Positions 16,278-25,010 of a DNA stretch of 64,000 nucleotides are shown here, piece after piece. The stretch is from Desulforamulus putei DSM 12395 (GTDB lineage Bacteria > Bacillota > Desulfotomaculia > Desulfotomaculales > Desulfotomaculaceae): assembly GCF_900129195.1 (NCBI RefSeq), contig NZ_FQUY01000001.1:372001-436000 (forward strand), read 5' to 3'. A program made the translations under genes and the position numbers. The notes under the pieces were generated by a model. It made no database searches. It saw nothing but the letters and a program-made list of their open reading frames with translations, and was not told where the DNA came from. Each line of letters begins with the position of its first letter. Within the stretch, counting starts at the first letter, position 1.

Positions 16278-16863
16278 GGATCATAACGTCTTTCGGGAGG
16301 GCTTAAAAAAGCTTCTTGAACTGGAAGACAGCATGCAAGTGGTGGCGGAGGCCGGATCTTGTGAGGAGGCTCTGGCAAAGCTATCCGGGGATATCGATGT
16401 GATTCTGCTGGACATCGGTCTTCCGGATGGGGACGGCCTGGAACTGGCCGGTAAAATAAAGCAAAAATACCCTCATATTAAGCATGTGGCCCTTACCACC
16501 TATGACGATCCGATTTTCATAAAAAAAGCCATGGAATGCGGTGTTAAGGGCTTTGTTCCCAAATATGCTTTCTTTGATGAAATTAAGTCCGCTGTTTTAA
16601 TGACTTATAAGGGTGGCTCCTATCTTTACCCCGGCCTGAATACCGATAGTCTGCTGAATCTTTCCGATACGGGATTAATGGAAAAAGAAATACAAATCCT
16701 ACAACTGCTCGCCCGTGGAAAAAATCAAAAGGAAATTGCCGCCGATCTTTATATAAGTCTCTCTACCTTTAGAAGGAGATTAAAGGATATTTTTGCCAAA
16801 CTGAATGTTCACTCTGTGGAAGAAGCTCTTACCGCCGCAGTAAAGAGGGGTATCATAAAATAA
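16249..16863 (+). CDS. NarL/FixJ family response regulator
   Basis: A 204-residue regulator with a receiver domain (acidic pocket LIEDHNVFREGL, phospho-acceptor Asp in VILLDIGLPDGDG near residue 55) and a C-terminal LuxR-type helix-turn-helix (EKEIQILQLLARGKNQKEIA). The HTH recognition part is slightly unusual (LYISLSTFRRRLKDIFAKL). GGAGG precedes the ATG inside the kinase 3' end; translation is probably coupled. Likely targets are the adjacent YeiH genes, by neighbourhood only. Confidence 0.9.
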   Translation: MEKIKIMLIEDHNVFREGLKKLLELEDSMQVVAEAGSCEEALAKLSGDIDVILLDIGLPDGDGLELAGKIKQKYPHIKHVALTTYDDPIFIKKAMECGVKGFVPKYAFFDEIKSAVLMTYKGGSYLYPGLNTDSLLNLSDTGLMEKEIQILQLLARGKNQKEIAADLYISLSTFRRRLKDIFAKLNVHSVEEALTAAVKRGIIK

Positions 16864-16885
16864 GCTTTAAACCCGGAGGATACAA

Positions 16886-18361
16886 ATGAAACAATCCCCC
16901 CCATTTAAAAGCATCTTTCCTACTTTCGTAACAATCTTTTTTATTAGCATTTTTATTTTGTTTGGTATTATGGAATTCCGTCATACCAAGAATATCATCA
17001 GTAGGTATGAGACCGGAATCATGCAAATCGCTGTTAATAAAACAAACACCTTTCATGAAGATCTAAAGACCGTAACCATAAATATTGCAAAAAGAGTTGA
17101 GAACAAACAGAGCAACCAACAATTATTGAACCAATTTATTTTTTTTGATTCCCGGATAACGAATCTATATATCGTGAAGGCAGACGGGACGATACAAAAT
17201 ACCACCTCCCAATACGGTCAGGATCAATTCATCATTGAATTGGCAAAACAAACTGAACGCCTAAAAAGTTACGAAGTTCTGGTCTCCGGTTTGCACCTGG
17301 ATCCTTCATCCAGGCATGAAGTAATCACCATGATCGTCCCCATAAAAAACAAAAGAACATTGTTAGCGGTTAACTTCCGGCTTGATCAGTTTCAAAATGA
17401 AATTATTCAAGATTTTATGAACCAAAACTACCGAGTTGCTGTTTTTGATTCTTCCGGTAATCCTGTGATCTGGCCCTTTGAGAAGGTAAAGGCAAATGTT
17501 TTTGATCCTCAGCAAGAGACTTTTTACTATGACAATAAGAGATATACTATCGTAGCCTCAGATGCAGGTGACAGTCTCTGGAGATTGTATTTTTTCTTTG
17601 AAACCAATAATTTTGAATTGTACAGGGCCATAACGGTTTTATTATTGGTATTTGCCCTTTATATCTGTCTTTACGAGTTGCTGGTTGAATTTTGGGGAGT
17701 TAATACTGCAAAGACATACTTTGAAAATATCGACTTTGCCATCTTTAATCAGATTCACGAGGGAGTTATCATCGCCAACAATTCAGGCCGTATCATTTTC
17801 GCCAATGAAGCGGCCCATCATATGTTTGCCGATCGAAAAAACACGTTAAGAAATATTAAGTTAAAAGAACTCTTCGGCAATACAGATGATTTTCAAAGAG
17901 AAAATGAAGGATCTACCACCTTAACGCTGAAATTCAGAGATAAACTGCTTAAAGCAATTCATTCTCCCATCATCAAGAACAATAAAATACTAGGTTCATT
18001 GACGGTCATCAGGACCGATGTCAAGGAAGATAATATTTATCATCAAATCCTGGACAAATTAATAGATGCCCTGCCCCAGGGAATCATTTTTGTCAACAAG
18101 GATCATGAAATTTCCCTGGCAAATTTAATGGCCAAGTGTTACCTTAAAAATTTAATCCCTGGTACCAGCATCGAGGTCATTGACCGTAAATTGGCTGCCT
18201 TTATTTATAACAATATTGATTCCAGGGCAACAAAAAGGCTGGAACTCTCCGGCGGCCTTACCTGTGAGGTAACCCCGGTCTATGATGACGACGGAATCTA
18301 TACGGGAACACTGGTTGTAATACAAAATGATATCATCCTCACATGCAGTTCTTTAAAATAA
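16886..18361 (+). CDS. Membrane sensor with extracellular Cache-like domain and two PAS domains, no output domain
   Basis: A 491-residue protein. TM1 lies near 12-30; an extracellular region of about 200 residues resembles dCache domains (LYIVKADGTIQ, VITMIVPIKNKRTLLAVNFR). TM2 lies near 247-268 (ITVLLLVFALYICLYELLVE). PAS1 begins near 287 (FNQIHEGVIIANNSGRIIFA) and PAS2 near 390 (DALPQGIIFVNKDHEISLAN). The chain ends after PAS2 with no kinase, GGDEF, methyl-accepting or HTH part. It is 22 bases after the response regulator and has a Shine-Dalgarno GGAGG. It may present a ligand signal to the neighbouring kinase. Confidence 0.75.
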   Translation: MKQSPPFKSIFPTFVTIFFISIFILFGIMEFRHTKNIISRYETGIMQIAVNKTNTFHEDLKTVTINIAKRVENKQSNQQLLNQFIFFDSRITNLYIVKADGTIQNTTSQYGQDQFIIELAKQTERLKSYEVLVSGLHLDPSSRHEVITMIVPIKNKRTLLAVNFRLDQFQNEIIQDFMNQNYRVAVFDSSGNPVIWPFEKVKANVFDPQQETFYYDNKRYTIVASDAGDSLWRLYFFFETNNFELYRAITVLLLVFALYICLYELLVEFWGVNTAKTYFENIDFAIFNQIHEGVIIANNSGRIIFANEAAHHMFADRKNTLRNIKLKELFGNTDDFQRENEGSTTLTLKFRDKLLKAIHSPIIKNNKILGSLTVIRTDVKEDNIYHQILDKLIDALPQGIIFVNKDHEISLANLMAKCYLKNLIPGTSIEVIDRKLAAFIYNNIDSRATKRLELSGGLTCEVTPVYDDDGIYTGTLVVIQNDIILTCSSLK

Positions 18362-18409
18362 AAACTACCCTTACCGTTAAATAAGAGAAACGGTAAGGGT
18401 AGTTTTTTT
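18361..18409. terminator. Bidirectional terminator
   Basis: AAAACTACCCTTACCGTT pairs with AAACGGTAAGGGTAGTTTT and ends in a run of T. It separates the plus-strand sensory operon from the convergent YeiH-2 unit. Confidence 0.9.
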
Positions 18410-18551
18410 ACTGGTGAACGATTAAAACAATAATAACGATAAACAGCGCCAGTGAAAGTGCGACGTAATCTTCCATCCTCTCAGTGGCAAAGAGCGTATA
18501 CATCCTGGGTTCATAATCATCCGGTTTGGTTGGTTTTCTTTCTTTTGGCAC
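18408..18551 (-). CDS. Single-TM microprotein paired with YeiH-2
   Basis: A 47-residue frame with a GTG start behind GGGGTGA, 18 bases downstream of the exporter. The polar N-terminus (MPKERKPTKPDDYEPRM) is followed by MEDYVALSLALFIVIIVLIV. The acidic/Gln-Asp-Tyr entry into a single helix parallels KQDYMVIGLGLLLLILSKV of the microprotein after YeiH-1. The stop codon overlaps the bidirectional terminator. A membrane partner of the exporter is the simplest reading; no homologue is known to me. Confidence 0.6.
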   Translation of the reverse strand: MPKERKPTKPDDYEPRMYTLFATERMEDYVALSLALFIVIIVLIVHQ

Positions 18552-18569
18552 TTCATCACCCCGACATTT

Positions 18570-19691
18570 TTATGGATTTTCAGAAATAAAAAGCATCACA
18601 ACGATCAGCGCCAGCACGGCTTTCATCAACGCGGCCGCCGATCCTACTGCCAAAGGCTTACCCCCCGCTTTTCGTAACTCCGAGAAAGAGATCTGCATGC
18701 CAAGCCCCGTTAAACCGATGGCAAAAAACCAGTTATACAGTTTCCGTATAGTGATAAGCTCCGGTGATGGAGGCGAGTTTTGTCCCAGCAGTCCGAATGA
18801 AGTAAGAAAAACCATAATTAAAAAACCAAGGACAAAGACGGGAAACTTACTCCATAAACCGGTGTGTATATTAATATGGTCATCCGGCAGCCGGGCGGAA
18901 CGGCTGCTGAGGGCTGCCAGCGCCAACACAACAAAGGGCAAAAACAAAACCCTGGCCAGATTATAGATCTCGCCGGTTTTCAAGCTAACCGAGGCATGGT
19001 TGGCTGTCCCGGGGTCATAGATGAGACAAACCGCCAGAACTTGTCCCGAACTGAGGATCCCTGTTCCTGACCATACACCGAACTGATGCGGGCTCAGGTT
19101 TAAGAAATTGCCAATCACTGGAAACAAAAAAATAGAAACCACCCCAAAGGACAGAACGGTGGCAATGGAGAAAACCACATCAGTGGTTTTGGCCCTGACG
19201 GCCGGCGCTGTGGCGACAATGGCCGAAACCCCGCACACAGCAGTCCCGGCTGCCAGCACGGCGGCAGAGGCCGGGTCCATGCCTGTTTTTTTACCCAGCC
19301 ACAGGGTGAAAACCAGTGTCATTATAACAAAGGAAAGAACCAGGATGATTGCCGTTACACCCAGCTGTGCTACTTCCACAAAGCTGTACAATGACCCCAG
19401 AAGGATCACTCCCAGTTTGATAAACAGCCGGGAAGTGGAGACACCTGCTAAGATCCAATCGGGAAGCGTAAATAAATTTCCGATCAGCATACCGATGATG
19501 ATAGACAAGAGTATGTAATTTAAGCGCAGGATATCAATAAGTATTTTTTGAGTGATGGGATTTGAGCGAAAATATGCCTCTAAACCGGGCCAGGGAATTC
19601 CTATGTCTTGCCCCCCCATGGTAAAAACGGCTATAGCAAACATTAAAAGAATGCCCGGAACGATTTTTAACACATTTTTGTTTTGATGCAT
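18570..19691 (-). CDS. YeiH family putative sulfate/sulfur-oxyanion exporter (copy 2)
   Basis: A 373-residue polytopic protein, paralogue of the exporter at 12595-13668. Matching segments are LNYILLSIIIGMLIGNLFT, GTAVCGVSAIVATAPAVRAK, ILSSGQVLAVCLIYD and IGLTGLGMQISFSELRKAGG. The start is the ATG at 19691, eight bases after AGGAG; an in-frame GTG at 19697 is closer to it. The two exporters bracket the two-component/sensor genes in a convergent layout, which suggests duplication around one regulatory unit. Confidence 0.85.
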   Translation of the reverse strand: MHQNKNVLKIVPGILLMFAIAVFTMGGQDIGIPWPGLEAYFRSNPITQKILIDILRLNYILLSIIIGMLIGNLFTLPDWILAGVSTSRLFIKLGVILLGSLYSFVEVAQLGVTAIILVLSFVIMTLVFTLWLGKKTGMDPASAAVLAAGTAVCGVSAIVATAPAVRAKTTDVVFSIATVLSFGVVSIFLFPVIGNFLNLSPHQFGVWSGTGILSSGQVLAVCLIYDPGTANHASVSLKTGEIYNLARVLFLPFVVLALAALSSRSARLPDDHINIHTGLWSKFPVFVLGFLIMVFLTSFGLLGQNSPPSPELITIRKLYNWFFAIGLTGLGMQISFSELRKAGGKPLAVGSAAALMKAVLALIVVMLFISENP

Positions 19692-19779
19692 TTGCACCTC
19701 TCCTAGGCTTCTGTTATAATTTGACTTTCTTATATTATAACAACAAATTAAGAATTATCGACATATTTTGATATAAAAT

Positions 19780-19813
19780 CAACAGGCTTACGGACTTTGC
19801 CGTAAGCCTGTTG
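19780..19813 (-). terminator. Intrinsic terminator after the OmpR-type regulator
   Basis: CAACAGGCTTACGG pairs perfectly with CCGTAAGCCTGTTG around six bases; the minus strand continues TTTTATAT. Confidence 0.85.
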
Positions 19814-19814
19814 A

Positions 19815-20531
19815 TCATTCACTACTGCCGGTATTCTCTGAAAACTTATAACCCACACCACGGACGGTCTTAATATATGTGGGATTGGCGGGGTTTGGTT
19901 CAATCTTTTGGCGTACATACCGGATATGAACGTCTACCGTTCTGGTATCCACATTAAAGTCAAATCCCCAAACCCTGTCCAGCAACTGCTCCCTGGTAAA
20001 GACTTTACCGGGGTGAGACATTAAGATCTTTAACAACTTAAATTCTTTGGGCGTAAAGCTGACAGGCTGTCCCTCAACCTCCACCTGAAACTTTTCTGTA
20101 TCCAGGACGATGCCGCCGGATCTCAGCTCCCGGCCGGTCATAAGGGCCGGTTTTTCATGTTTGACCCGACGCAGGGCAGCTTTAACCCTGGCCGACAGTT
20201 CCCTGGGACTGAAGGGTTTTGCAATATAGTCATCGGCCCCCATCTCCAACCCCACCACCCTGTCCAGAGTATCTCCCCGGGCAGAAACCATCAGTATTGG
20301 CATCATGGAAGTGGCCGGGTCACTGCGCAGCCTTCTGCATATTTCTAAACCGTCGGGTTCAGGCAGCATGACATCCAGGATTACTAAATCCGGCAGTTCC
20401 ATCTTCGCTAAACGCAACCCTTCTTCCCCACCGGTGGTGGTCATCACCAGGTGTCCGTCCTTTTCCAGGTTAAATTTTATTAACTCCAAAATATTGGTTT
20501 CGTCGTCCACAACAAGTATTTTCGCCAACAC
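19815..20531 (-). CDS. OmpR/PhoP family response regulator (orphan)
   Basis: A 238-residue DNA-binding regulator. The receiver has VVDDETNI and phospho-acceptor Asp in LVILDVMLPEPDG near residue 53, and the conserved Lys in DDYIAKPFSPRE. The winged-helix effector ends RTVDVHIRYVRQKIEPNP and TVRGVGYKF. The GTG start follows AGGGGATC. Most PhoP-class regulators have the kinase gene directly downstream; here a terminator follows at once, so the cognate kinase is elsewhere. Confidence 0.9.
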   Translation of the reverse strand: MLAKILVVDDETNILELIKFNLEKDGHLVMTTTGGEEGLRLAKMELPDLVILDVMLPEPDGLEICRRLRSDPATSMMPILMVSARGDTLDRVVGLEMGADDYIAKPFSPRELSARVKAALRRVKHEKPALMTGRELRSGGIVLDTEKFQVEVEGQPVSFTPKEFKLLKILMSHPGKVFTREQLLDRVWGFDFNVDTRTVDVHIRYVRQKIEPNPANPTYIKTVRGVGYKFSENTGSSE

Positions 20532-20690
20532 GATCCCCTGCTCTGTTTTTATTTTTAATTAAATTGTATAGGGGATTTGTTAAAGTTTACTGAACACTTA
20601 GTTAAGAATTGGTTAAACAAGAAAGCGTCTTTGATATTTTATACCTTAACCCTGGTCATCCATAGGGCCGGGTATTATTTCATAAAGTGC

Positions 20691-20719
20691 AAAATAGTTA
20701 GGACAGGCCTAACTATTTT
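20691..20719 (-). terminator. Intrinsic terminator after mdh
   Basis: AAAATAGTTAGG pairs with CCTAACTATTTT around a five-base loop, 14 bases past the mdh stop. Confidence 0.8.
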
Positions 20720-20732
20720 ACATCATTCAATC

Positions 20733-21659
20733 TTAACCTAACTTGGCAATATTGTTTCTTACGGAATTAATGGATTTCTTGAGGGCAGTCATTTCTTCAT
20801 CATTTAAATCCAATTCAATGACCTTCTCCACCCCGTTGCCACCGATGATGGCAGGAACACCCGCAAATACGTCGGTTTCGCCATATTCGCCCTGCAGGTA
20901 GGCGGAGACGGGTAAAATACGCTTTTTATCCTTCAAGATACATTCAGCCATTTGCATGACGGATGCACTGGGCGCATAATAGGCGCTGCCGGTCTTGAGA
21001 TAGTTGACGATTTCAGCGCCGCCCTTTCTGGCTCTTTCAACCATGGACTCCAAACGGTCCCTGGGAATCAGCTTTTCTACCGGAATGCCGCCAACATAGG
21101 TGTAGCGAACCATCGGTACCATGTCGTCACCGTGCCCGCCCAGCACAAAGGAAGTCACATCTTCAAAGGAAACATTCAGTTCCCTGGCAATAAAGGTGCG
21201 GAAACGGGCGGAATCCAGCACCCCTGACAGGCCAAATACACGGTTAGGGGTAAAACCGCTGGTCTTATAAGCAATGTACGTACTGACATCAACCGGGTTG
21301 GTAACCACCAGTATGTAAGCATTTGGGGAATACTTTACAATTTGCTCGGTAACGCTGCGTACAATGCCTGCATTGATGTTTAAGAGATCATCCCGGCTCA
21401 TCCCCGGCTTGCGGGCCATGCCGGCAGTTATCACCACAACGTCGGACTCAGCGGTATCCTCATAATCATTGGTACCGATAATAATGCTGTCATATCCTTC
21501 CACCGGCGCTGCCTGCATCAGATCCAGGGCTTTCCCCTGGGGAATACCCTCTGCCACGTCAATGAGAACGATATCCCCCAACTCTTTGGCAGCAGCCCAG
21601 TGGGCACAGGTGGCTCCCACATTCCCGGCCCCGACAATGGTAATTTTCTTTCTTTTCAT
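20733..21659 (-). CDS. mdh: Malate dehydrogenase, LDH-like type
   Basis: NAD-dependent oxidation of malate to oxaloacetate. The Rossmann loop [12 protein letters not shown] lies near residue 8; the active-site loop [15 protein letters not shown] carries the substrate-binding arginines that select malate over lactate; [11 protein letters not shown] and the catalytic His in GHGDDMVPM follow. Length (308) is normal. The start is ATG 21659: the longer ATG at 21677 contains the Shine-Dalgarno GGGAGGA itself. It lies downstream of sdhB on the same strand with fumarase and PEP carboxykinase nearby, fitting a succinate-fumarate-malate-oxaloacetate segment. Confidence 0.95.
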   Translation of the reverse strand: MKRKKITIVGAGNVGATCAHWAAAKELGDIVLIDVAEGIPQGKALDLMQAAPVEGYDSIIIGTNDYEDTAESDVVVITAGMARKPGMSRDDLLNINAGIVRSVTEQIVKYSPNAYILVVTNPVDVSTYIAYKTSGFTPNRVFGLSGVLDSARFRTFIARELNVSFEDVTSFVLGGHGDDMVPMVRYTYVGGIPVEKLIPRDRLESMVERARKGGAEIVNYLKTGSAYYAPSASVMQMAECILKDKKRILPVSAYLQGEYGETDVFAGVPAIIGGNGVEKVIELDLNDEEMTALKKSINSVRNNIAKLG

Positions 21660-21739
21660 CCTATCAGTTCCTCCCATATTGATTAATTATCACATATCAA
21701 GACAGTGACATCCACACGCCGTGAGATTAGGACGTTTTA

Positions 21740-22489
21740 TTAACGGCCTAACCATCTTTTAATCCCATGTATGGTGGTGTCTCTGTTTAATTGGGCGATG
21801 GACTTGGTTAAGGGAATTTGCTTGGGACATACCTTGACACAGTTTTGGGCATTGCCGCAATCGGTAATGCCGCCCACTCCCATGATGGCATCCAGTCGCT
21901 CTTCCTGGTTCATGGCCCCGGTGGGGTGGGAATTAAATAATTTCACCTGGGCCAGGGGCGCCGGCCCCATAAACTTACTTTTATTATTAACGTTGGGACA
22001 AGCTTCCATACAGCAGCCGCAGGTCATACAGCGGGAGATGGGATAACACTCTTCCTGAACCTTTTGAGCCATCCGGGGACCGGGCCCCAGGTCATAGGTA
22101 CCGTCAATGGGAATCCATGCTTTAACCTTTTTCAGGTTTTCAAACATGACCGTCCGGTCCACCATCAAATCGCGGATCACCGGAAACTTGCTCAGGGGTT
22201 CCAGAACGATAGGCTGTTCCAGTTGATCCACCAGAGCAGAGCAGGCCTGCCGGGCCTTGCCGTTAATCACCATGGTACAGGCGCCGCATACTTCTTCCAG
22301 GCAATTGCATTCCCAGACCACCGGCGTGGTGGCCTCCCCTTTGGCATTGACCGGGTTTCTTTGGATCTCCATCAAAAGAGAAATCACATTCATCTTATCT
22401 TTATAGGGGATCTTAAACTCTTCCCAATAGGCGGGCTTGCGGGGGTCCGTCTGCCGCTTAATCTTTAAAGAAACATACCGATCGCTCAC
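21740..22489 (-). CDS. sdhB: Succinate dehydrogenase/fumarate reductase iron-sulfur subunit
   Basis: A 249-residue electron-transfer subunit on the inner membrane face. An N-terminal plant-type [2Fe-2S] motif (ECNCLEEVCGACTMVING) is followed by two bacterial ferredoxin motifs, CMTCGCCMEACPN and CGNAQNCVKVCPKQIP. They carry electrons between the flavin of SdhA and the haem of SdhC. The GTG start overlaps the sdhA stop by four bases (GTGA). It is the last gene of an sdhCAB operon. Confidence 0.95.
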   Translation of the reverse strand: MSDRYVSLKIKRQTDPRKPAYWEEFKIPYKDKMNVISLLMEIQRNPVNAKGEATTPVVWECNCLEEVCGACTMVINGKARQACSALVDQLEQPIVLEPLSKFPVIRDLMVDRTVMFENLKKVKAWIPIDGTYDLGPGPRMAQKVQEECYPISRCMTCGCCMEACPNVNNKSKFMGPAPLAQVKLFNSHPTGAMNQEERLDAIMGVGGITDCGNAQNCVKVCPKQIPLTKSIAQLNRDTTIHGIKRWLGR

Positions 22490-24243
22490 TTGCCCACCGC
22501 CTCCTTATCAACATCATAACGCCGGGGACGAGGAGGAATTAATGATGTATCCACCTCTTCATAACTTAATGCGGGGCCGTCGGGAGTAAACCTGGCCTTG
22601 GTGGTCTTTAACCAGTTGACATCGTCACGTTCGGGAAACTCGGGCTTATAATGGGCCCCCCTGCTCTCATTGCGGGCCAGGGCACCCAGGGTGATGACCC
22701 TGGCCAGCTGCAGCATATGCCACAGGTGACGGGTAAAGGCAGCCTCCTGGTTGGCCCAGACCCCTTTATCGGCCAGTTTAATCCTGTGCCACCTCTGGAT
22801 CAGTTCTTGAATCTTGTCATCTGTTTCCTGGAGTTTCTTGTTATAACGGACCACCGTGACATTTTCGGTCATCCAGTTGCCTAGCTCCTGGTGTAGTTTA
22901 TATACATTCTCGCTGCCGTCCATTTGATAAATTTGCTGCATAAAGGATTGCTGTCGCTTGACTTCCCTATCAAAAATCGATTGGGGCAAATCCTGGCAGC
23001 TCTTATTTAACGATTTACTGTAGTTGACGGCATTGGGCCCGGTGATCATACCGCCGTAAAGGGCCGACAGCAGTGAGTTGGCGCCCAAGCGGTTGGCTCC
23101 ATGGTACTGGTACTCACACTCCCCACAGGCAAACAAGCCTGGGATGTTTGTCATTTGGCCGTAATCCACCCACAGGCCGCCCATGGAATAATGAACCGCC
23201 GGAAAGATCCTCATGGGAACCTTGCGCGGGTCGTCTCCCACAAACCTTTCATATATCTCCAGAATTCCCGCCAGCTTTTTATCCAGGATGTCTCTGTCAA
23301 TATGAGAGACATCCAGGTACACCATATTCTGGCCGTCAATGCCCAGTTTCAATTCATAACAAACCTTGTAAATAGCCCGGGTGGCGATATCCCTGGGAAC
23401 CAGGTTGCCGTAGGCCGGGTACCACTCCTCCAGAAAATACCAGGGCTTGCCGTCCTTGTATGTCCAAATCCGCCCCCCTTCGCCCCTGGCCGACTCGCTC
23501 ATGAGCCGGAGCTTGTCATCCCCGGGAATAGCCGTGGGGTGAATTTGGATCATTTCTCCGTTGGCATAATACACACCCTGCTGATACACAGCGCTGGCTG
23601 CAGCGCCGGTGTTAATGGTGGAGTTAGTACTCTTGCCAAAGATAACCCCACAACCGCCGGTGGCCAGGATGACGGCGTCGGCTGCAAAGGACTGGATTTC
23701 CATGGACTTCAGGTTCTGGGCCACAATGCCGCGGCAGACCTGGTTGTCATCCAGGACCACCGATAAGAAGTCCCAGCCCTCATATTTCTCTACCAGACCT
23801 GCCACTTCCCAGCGTCGGACCTGTTCATCCAGGGCATAGAGCAATTGCTGCCCGGTGGTGGCCCCGGCAAAGGCGGTCCGGTGGTGTTTGCTGCCGCCAA
23901 AACGGCGGAAGTCCAACAGCCCCTCCGGGGTACGGTTAAACATGACCCCCATCCGGTCCATCAAATTAATAATGGCCGGGGCCGCCTGGCACATATCCAG
24001 CACCTGGCGCTGGTTGGCCAGAAAATCCCCGCCGTAAATGGTGTCATCAAAGTGGATCAGCGGGGAGTCGCCCTCCCCCTTGGTGTTTACAGCCCCGTTA
24101 ATCCCCCCCTGGGCACAGACCGAATGGGACCTTTTCACTGGCACCAGGGAAAAGACTTGAACCTTTACACCCATTTCGGCAACTTTCAGGGTTGCCATCA
24201 GACCTGCCAGGCCGCCGCCCACAACGATTATCTTGCTTTGCAT
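22486..24243 (-). CDS. sdhA: Succinate dehydrogenase/fumarate reductase flavoprotein subunit
   Basis: A 585-residue catalytic subunit interconverting succinate and fumarate with covalently bound FAD. The dinucleotide fold GGGLAGLMATLKVAE is at the N-terminus; the FAD-attachment His is in RSHSVCAQGGINGAVN; the active-site region includes HPTAIPGDDKLR and ARGEGGRIW. GGGAGG precedes the ATG. Together with a single cytochrome subunit it forms the Bacillus/Wolinella-type complex, which can run in either direction in anaerobes. Confidence 0.95.
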   Translation of the reverse strand: MQSKIIVVGGGLAGLMATLKVAEMGVKVQVFSLVPVKRSHSVCAQGGINGAVNTKGEGDSPLIHFDDTIYGGDFLANQRQVLDMCQAAPAIINLMDRMGVMFNRTPEGLLDFRRFGGSKHHRTAFAGATTGQQLLYALDEQVRRWEVAGLVEKYEGWDFLSVVLDDNQVCRGIVAQNLKSMEIQSFAADAVILATGGCGVIFGKSTNSTINTGAAASAVYQQGVYYANGEMIQIHPTAIPGDDKLRLMSESARGEGGRIWTYKDGKPWYFLEEWYPAYGNLVPRDIATRAIYKVCYELKLGIDGQNMVYLDVSHIDRDILDKKLAGILEIYERFVGDDPRKVPMRIFPAVHYSMGGLWVDYGQMTNIPGLFACGECEYQYHGANRLGANSLLSALYGGMITGPNAVNYSKSLNKSCQDLPQSIFDREVKRQQSFMQQIYQMDGSENVYKLHQELGNWMTENVTVVRYNKKLQETDDKIQELIQRWHRIKLADKGVWANQEAAFTRHLWHMLQLARVITLGALARNESRGAHYKPEFPERDDVNWLKTTKARFTPDGPALSYEEVDTSLIPPRPRRYDVDKEAVGK

Positions 24244-24259
24244 AGCTTAACCTCCCGGA

Positions 24260-24910
24260 TTACTGGATAAAGGCCCAAATCGCAGTCAGACCAACATAGG
24301 AAGAGATTAAAAACAAAATCATGCATAGCTTCCAGATAAAATCCTGTGCTTGTTCCCCTACCACAATGCCCCAACTTACGGTAAAATTCCAAAGACCGTT
24401 GGCAAAATGGAAAGCAGCGGCCACCAGACCAATCATGTAAAAGGCCAGCCACCATGGGTTTGCCAGCAGGTTCTGCATGGTGACATAAGAAATTTCCAGC
24501 CCGTACAAAGAATGGGCAATGCGCAGTTGCCAAACGTGAACCAGTACAAAAACAAAGGTAATCAAGGCCGTTACCCTTTGCAGATAAAACGTCCAGTTCC
24601 TGGTGTAGCAGTACCGGGTAAGGTTATTTTTCGCAACGTAAACAATATAGAGACCGTACAAGGCATGAATGGTAAGAGGAAATGCAATCAATAAGACTTC
24701 CATGACACCCAAAAAAGGAATGCTTTGCAGACGGCTCACCGCGGTATCATACAATGACGGGCTAATTGCCGCAAGCGAATTTGTGATTAAGTGCTCCATT
24801 AGAAAGAAACTGATGGGAAAGACTCCGAGAAAAGAGTGAAGTTTCCGAACAAAGAAATGATAATTGGCCAATCCGCTGTTTTCTGACGGTACTACGCTCA
24901 CTTGCGACAT
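24260..24910 (-). CDS. sdhC: Succinate dehydrogenase cytochrome b subunit (Bacillus type)
   Basis: A 216-residue membrane anchor with five predicted helices that binds haem b and menaquinone. Conserved histidines sit in FFLMEHLITNS, LTIHALYGLYIVYV, VFVLVHVWQLRIAH and AAAFHFANGLWNF. GGAGGGG lies before the ATG. First gene of sdhCAB. Di-haem B-type anchors couple quinone chemistry to the proton gradient; that role is inferred from family. Confidence 0.9.
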   Translation of the reverse strand: MSQVSVVPSENSGLANYHFFVRKLHSFLGVFPISFFLMEHLITNSLAAISPSLYDTAVSRLQSIPFLGVMEVLLIAFPLTIHALYGLYIVYVAKNNLTRYCYTRNWTFYLQRVTALITFVFVLVHVWQLRIAHSLYGLEISYVTMQNLLANPWWLAFYMIGLVAAAFHFANGLWNFTVSWGIVVGEQAQDFIWKLCMILFLISSYVGLTAIWAFIQ

Positions 24911-24942
24911 CAGAACCCCTCCATAATGAACTTACAAGGAAA

Positions 24943-24951
24943 ATTATATCA
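24943..24951 (-). promoter_or_regulatory. Extended -10 promoter for sdhCAB
   Basis: The minus strand reads TGATATAAT, an extended -10 (TGnTATAAT), about 33 bases before the sdhC ATG. No good -35 is seen at 17 bp; a TTGACT lies only 12 bp upstream. Confidence 0.5.
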
Positions 24952-25010
24952 TATTTTTAAAGTCAAACTTAATAAAAACCCCCCGGAGATCATGTATACA
25001 AGACGAACCG

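Noticed and set aside
23101-24270. Plus-strand frames of up to 221 codons across sdhA
   Set aside because: Antisense shadows of a highly conserved flavoprotein gene in GC-richer DNA.
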